Part shown: positions 61,836 to 64,000 of the stretch, in pieces
How positions within the stretch are numbered: the first letter of the stretch is position 1
Layout of the letters: each line of letters opens with the position of its first letter
Source of the DNA: Pseudogulbenkiania subflava DSM 22618
GTDB lineage: Bacteria > Pseudomonadota > Gammaproteobacteria > Burkholderiales > Chromobacteriaceae
NCBI RefSeq assembly: GCF_900177275.1
Contig: NZ_FXAG01000017.1
Location: forward strand, 1-64,000
Length of the DNA: 64,000 nt
Reading direction: 5' to 3'
Notes under the pieces: generated by a model
Databases searched by the model: none
What the model was told of the DNA's origin: nothing
The model's input: the letters and a program-made list of their open reading frames with translations, nothing else
Made by a program: the position numbers and the translations under genes

Positions 61836-63173
61836 CTAACCCATGGTGCTTGGCGTCCTTCGTGCGCGCCGCTCGCTGACCCAGGAGGTCTTGAAGCGTT
61901 CGCGCCGCTGCCGGGTGAAGTCCTCGTTGTAGAGCTCCACCGCCAGCCGCTTCATCGCCGTGCGGACTTGCTCGCCGGTCATGCCCCGTGGCCGGAAATT
62001 GACGTCGAACAGCGTGCAGCGCTCGTAGCCGTGAGGGTCGATCAGCCTGCCCTCGTCCAGTAGTTGCTGGTAGAAAGGTGTGCCGGGAAACGGCGTTGGC
62101 ACCGTCACCTGAACATCGAAGGGCTGCGTATCGTGCACGAATTCGAGCAGCGACTCGACGATGTCCGGGGTATGGCCGTCGAGGCCGATCACGAAGCAGG
62201 CGTTCACCCGGATGCCGTGGCGCTGGATGGTGCGGATCGCGGTGCGGTATTCCTCGGCGTGTTTCCACTTGAAGTTGCTCTTGAGCTCGACCCCGTCGAG
62301 TCCGTCGCGTACCGGGCTTTCGAAGCCGATCAGCACCTCGGCGCAGCCGGCGGCACGCATCAGGTCCAGCAGCTCCTCGTCCTGATAGACCGACAGGTCG
62401 GTCTCGGTGAACCACTTGATGTGGCGCTTGGCCAGTTCCGGCAGCAGCTCGCGCCAATAGCGCCGGTGCACGAAGGAGTTGTCGTCGGCGAACTCGATAA
62501 AGGCGCGCGGCCAGAGTCGGAGAATGGCGTCGACCTCGGCCAGTACCTTGGCGATCGGCTTCTGCTTGTATTTGCGCGTCAGCAGGATCGAACTCGCACA
62601 GAAATTGCAGCGCCAAGGGCAGCCACGGCTGGTCTGTACCGTGAAGCGGTTGTAGTGGGAAATATCCAGCAGTTCGAACGCTGGCAGCGGTGCTTCAGCC
62701 AGGTCGAATTCCCGGCTGCGTGCGTCGTAGAGCGGTTTCAGGCTGCCCAGTTCGGCATCCTCGAGCACCTCCAGCCAGACCGCTTCGCCTTCTCCCGCCA
62801 CAGCGCTGGCACCATGCTGACCAGGCTCGTAGGGCAGGGCCGTGACATGCAATCCGCCCATGACGACCGGCACGTCGAGTCGGGCGTAGCGTTCCGCTAG
62901 GCAGTAGGCCTCCTTCACCTGCGCTGTCAGGCTAGAGATCGCGACCAGGTCGAAGTCGGTGGGCAAGGACTCCGCCCGGGCCAGTTCGGCGACTTCAAAA
63001 TAGCGTAGCGAGTGGCGGCGTGGCGTCATGCCGGCCAGGGTCAAGAGCCCCAGGCTGGGCAGCGAGGCGATGGCCTTGCTGCGTTCGACGAAGCCGGGAA
63101 GGGTGAGGCCGAGTGCCAGCAGCTCCTGGTCGCAGGCGCGAATGCCGCTCATCGCGATCAAACCGATTTTCAT
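61836..63173 (-). CDS. B12-binding-domain radical SAM enzyme
   Basis: A 445-residue iron-sulfur/SAM enzyme. The N-terminal half resembles a cobalamin-binding domain (KIGLIAMSGIRACDQELLAL; VVMGGLHVTALPYEP near residue 105). The radical SAM core (about residues 175-390) begins with the cluster motif CPWRCNFC in SRGCPWRCNFCASSILL (cysteines ~185, 189, 192), then ALIGFESPV-type strand and PTPFPGTPFYQQL. The gene is coupled by a 4-bp overlap to a membrane protein gene and that to a ceramidase-like gene, so it probably modifies a lipid or lipid-linked compound; this is inference. GGAGGA precedes the ATG. The reaction is unknown. Confidence 0.88.
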   Translation of the reverse strand: MKIGLIAMSGIRACDQELLALGLTLPGFVERSKAIASLPSLGLLTLAGMTPRRHSLRYFEVAELARAESLPTDFDLVAISSLTAQVKEAYCLAERYARLDVPVVMGGLHVTALPYEPGQHGASAVAGEGEAVWLEVLEDAELGSLKPLYDARSREFDLAEAPLPAFELLDISHYNRFTVQTSRGCPWRCNFCASSILLTRKYKQKPIAKVLAEVDAILRLWPRAFIEFADDNSFVHRRYWRELLPELAKRHIKWFTETDLSVYQDEELLDLMRAAGCAEVLIGFESPVRDGLDGVELKSNFKWKHAEEYRTAIRTIQRHGIRVNACFVIGLDGHTPDIVESLLEFVHDTQPFDVQVTVPTPFPGTPFYQQLLDEGRLIDPHGYERCTLFDVNFRPRGMTGEQVRTAMKRLAVELYNEDFTRQRRERFKTSWVSERRARRTPSTMG

Positions 63174-63550
63174 GATGCGAATCCTCCTCCGATAACGGCC
63201 GCGGCCGCGCCGAGCAGGGCGAACACCGGGATGAAGAACAAGTGGCGTAGCGGCTTTTTCCACGCCGCGAGGGCGCAGACCAGCGGCATGGTCAGCGCAC
63301 CGATGACGAGTAGCCAGGAAGCGAGCTGCCCGTGGGGCAGTTCGCCGGTCAGGCGTACCGTCGCCGCGAAGGCCAGATTGAGAAATGCCACGCCGAAGCA
63401 GCTGATGTGGCCGAGCCGCAGCAGCCGGCGTGGCCAGGAGGCGTAGCCGCCGAGCCAAGTATCGCGATGGAAGAAGAGCCCGAGTGTGACACCGCTGAGC
63501 AGGCCGGCGGCGATACCGAGCCACGCTGCCCATAGATTCAGCGTGATCAT
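63170..63550 (-). CDS. Small integral membrane protein, unknown
   Basis: A 126-residue protein with four predicted membrane helices (NLWAAWLGIAAGLLSGVTLG; SCFGVAFLNLAFAATVRL; LASWLLVIGALTMPLVCALA; LFFIPVFALLGAAAAVIGG). No family is recognised. The start at 63550 overlaps the upstream stop (ATGA) and the 3' end overlaps the radical SAM start (ATGA), so its translation is coupled on both sides. It is probably a membrane partner of the neighbouring ceramidase-like protein. Confidence 0.8.
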   Translation of the reverse strand: MITLNLWAAWLGIAAGLLSGVTLGLFFHRDTWLGGYASWPRRLLRLGHISCFGVAFLNLAFAATVRLTGELPHGQLASWLLVIGALTMPLVCALAAWKKPLRHLFFIPVFALLGAAAAVIGGGFAS

Positions 63551-64000
63551 CGCCATCCTTCTGCTGCCGAGCGCTTGAATTCGCGCGTTTGCAGCATCCG
63601 CAACAATCGATACGCCGCGCCCGCCGCCAGCAGGTGCTTGAGGCTGTGCCCTGACAGGACGCCGCCCAGCGCGAACAACCCGGCGTCCAGATATTCGGCG
63701 ACTTTGGCAGCGAAATACAGCGCGGCCACCCAGTAGATGTCGTCTGCCCGGGTGTAGGGCGAGGGGAACAGCGCCGCAATCAGCAACACCAGAACGGACG
63801 TGCCGAACTGCACGGCGAGATAAGGCAGCAGGTTCTCGCTGCCGGCCTGTGCACTCCAATGCCAGTAGCCGACGCTAGCCAGGCCCAGCGCCGTCAGCGG
63901 TAGCAGCAGGCGCAGGCCTGCACCCAGATCGATACGCTCGGCGATCAGCGCCGCCAGCAGTGCCATGAAGCCCGCGCTCATCGGTAGCCGGTCCCAGACC
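63547..64000 (-). CDS. Ceramidase-like membrane protein, partial (5' end outside the window)
   Basis: The C-terminal ~150 residues of an integral membrane protein with several helices. The segment WDRLPMSAGFMALLAALIAE at the window edge is a recognised sequence of bacterial alkaline-ceramidase-like proteins. The final GGVLSGHSLKHLLAAGAAYR has the His-rich Ser-Gly-His motif typical of that superfamily. In ceramidases His and Asp/Ser residues bind a metal that hydrolyses an amide bond, but substrate here is not known. The gene continues past 64000 and is first or early in the operon with the small membrane protein and the radical SAM enzyme. Confidence 0.78.
   Translation of the reverse strand, partial: VWDRLPMSAGFMALLAALIAERIDLGAGLRLLLPLTALGLASVGYWHWSAQAGSENLLPYLAVQFGTSVLVLLIAALFPSPYTRADDIYWVAALYFAAKVAEYLDAGLFALGGVLSGHSLKHLLAAGAAYRLLRMLQTREFKRSAAEGWR

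Noticed and set aside
1-64000. CRISPR array
   Set aside because: No regularly spaced 25-40 bp repeats with unique spacers were seen; the repeats present are palindromes, REPs or IS ends.

Overview
The window reads as chromosomal DNA of a high-GC betaproteobacterium, most likely a member of Neisseriales (Chromobacteriaceae-like). This is inferred from the style of the 5S rRNA and core proteins (ValS, aromatic/aspartate aminotransferase, type II NADH dehydrogenase) and the dense LysR-regulated catabolic content. No species can be named from sequence alone. About 60 protein genes, one 5S rRNA, one tRNA-Ala and several families of small repeats are supported.

Layout. 1-18,000: the tail of an rRNA operon (5S plus terminator), then ndh, LysR, a glutathione transferase, two small secreted proteins, a dipeptide-type binding protein, and a LysR-controlled redox cluster (flavodoxin-like, carboxymuconolactone-decarboxylase-like, zinc alcohol dehydrogenase, MFS exporter). 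An AraC regulator follows, divergent from a molybdenum hydroxylase operon (2Fe-2S subunit, Tat-exported large subunit, XdhC, MocA-like cytidylyltransferase). 18,367: tRNA-Ala(CGC).

18,440-39,370 is an accessory region full of debris: IS5-, IS3- and Tn3-type transposase remnants, a TniB-like ATPase remnant, the first ~40 codons of a type I restriction hsdM, and a decayed unknown protein. Among these sit intact metabolic modules: pcaC; a CoA-transferase / split AtuA / CitMHS transporter operon with a divergent LysR; a LysR with aldo-keto reductase and SRPBCC genes; and a five-gene ABC transporter/phosphohydrolase operon with a HAD phosphatase, divergent from a GntR/UTRA regulator and a TIM-barrel isomerase-like gene. 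The two divergent units of that last locus share a 13-bp operator-like repeat next to both start codons. An exact 20-bp sequence occurs in opposite orientations at 18,472 and 38,786 and brackets this region.

39,370-64,000 is mostly core: short-chain dehydrogenase, a two-receiver diguanylate cyclase, valS, an AT-rich PIN/NYN-like gene, a RAYT transposase flanked by directly repeated REP elements, DUF2252, a parvulin isomerase, CorA, TetR-SugE, ArfB, isoaspartyl peptidase, RarD-like permease, SemiSWEET, a second CorA-like protein, an aminotransferase and an RluF-like pseudouridine synthase. It ends in a translationally coupled B12-binding radical SAM / membrane protein / ceramidase-like operon that runs off the window.

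The strongest leads are the GntR/ABC/phosphohydrolase/TIM-barrel locus with its paired operators, a MITE-like family with matching terminal inverted repeats (one copy overlapping the arfB stop codon), the REP-RAYT unit that ends a truncated binding-protein gene, the AT-rich PIN-like gene, and the radical SAM-ceramidase-like operon.
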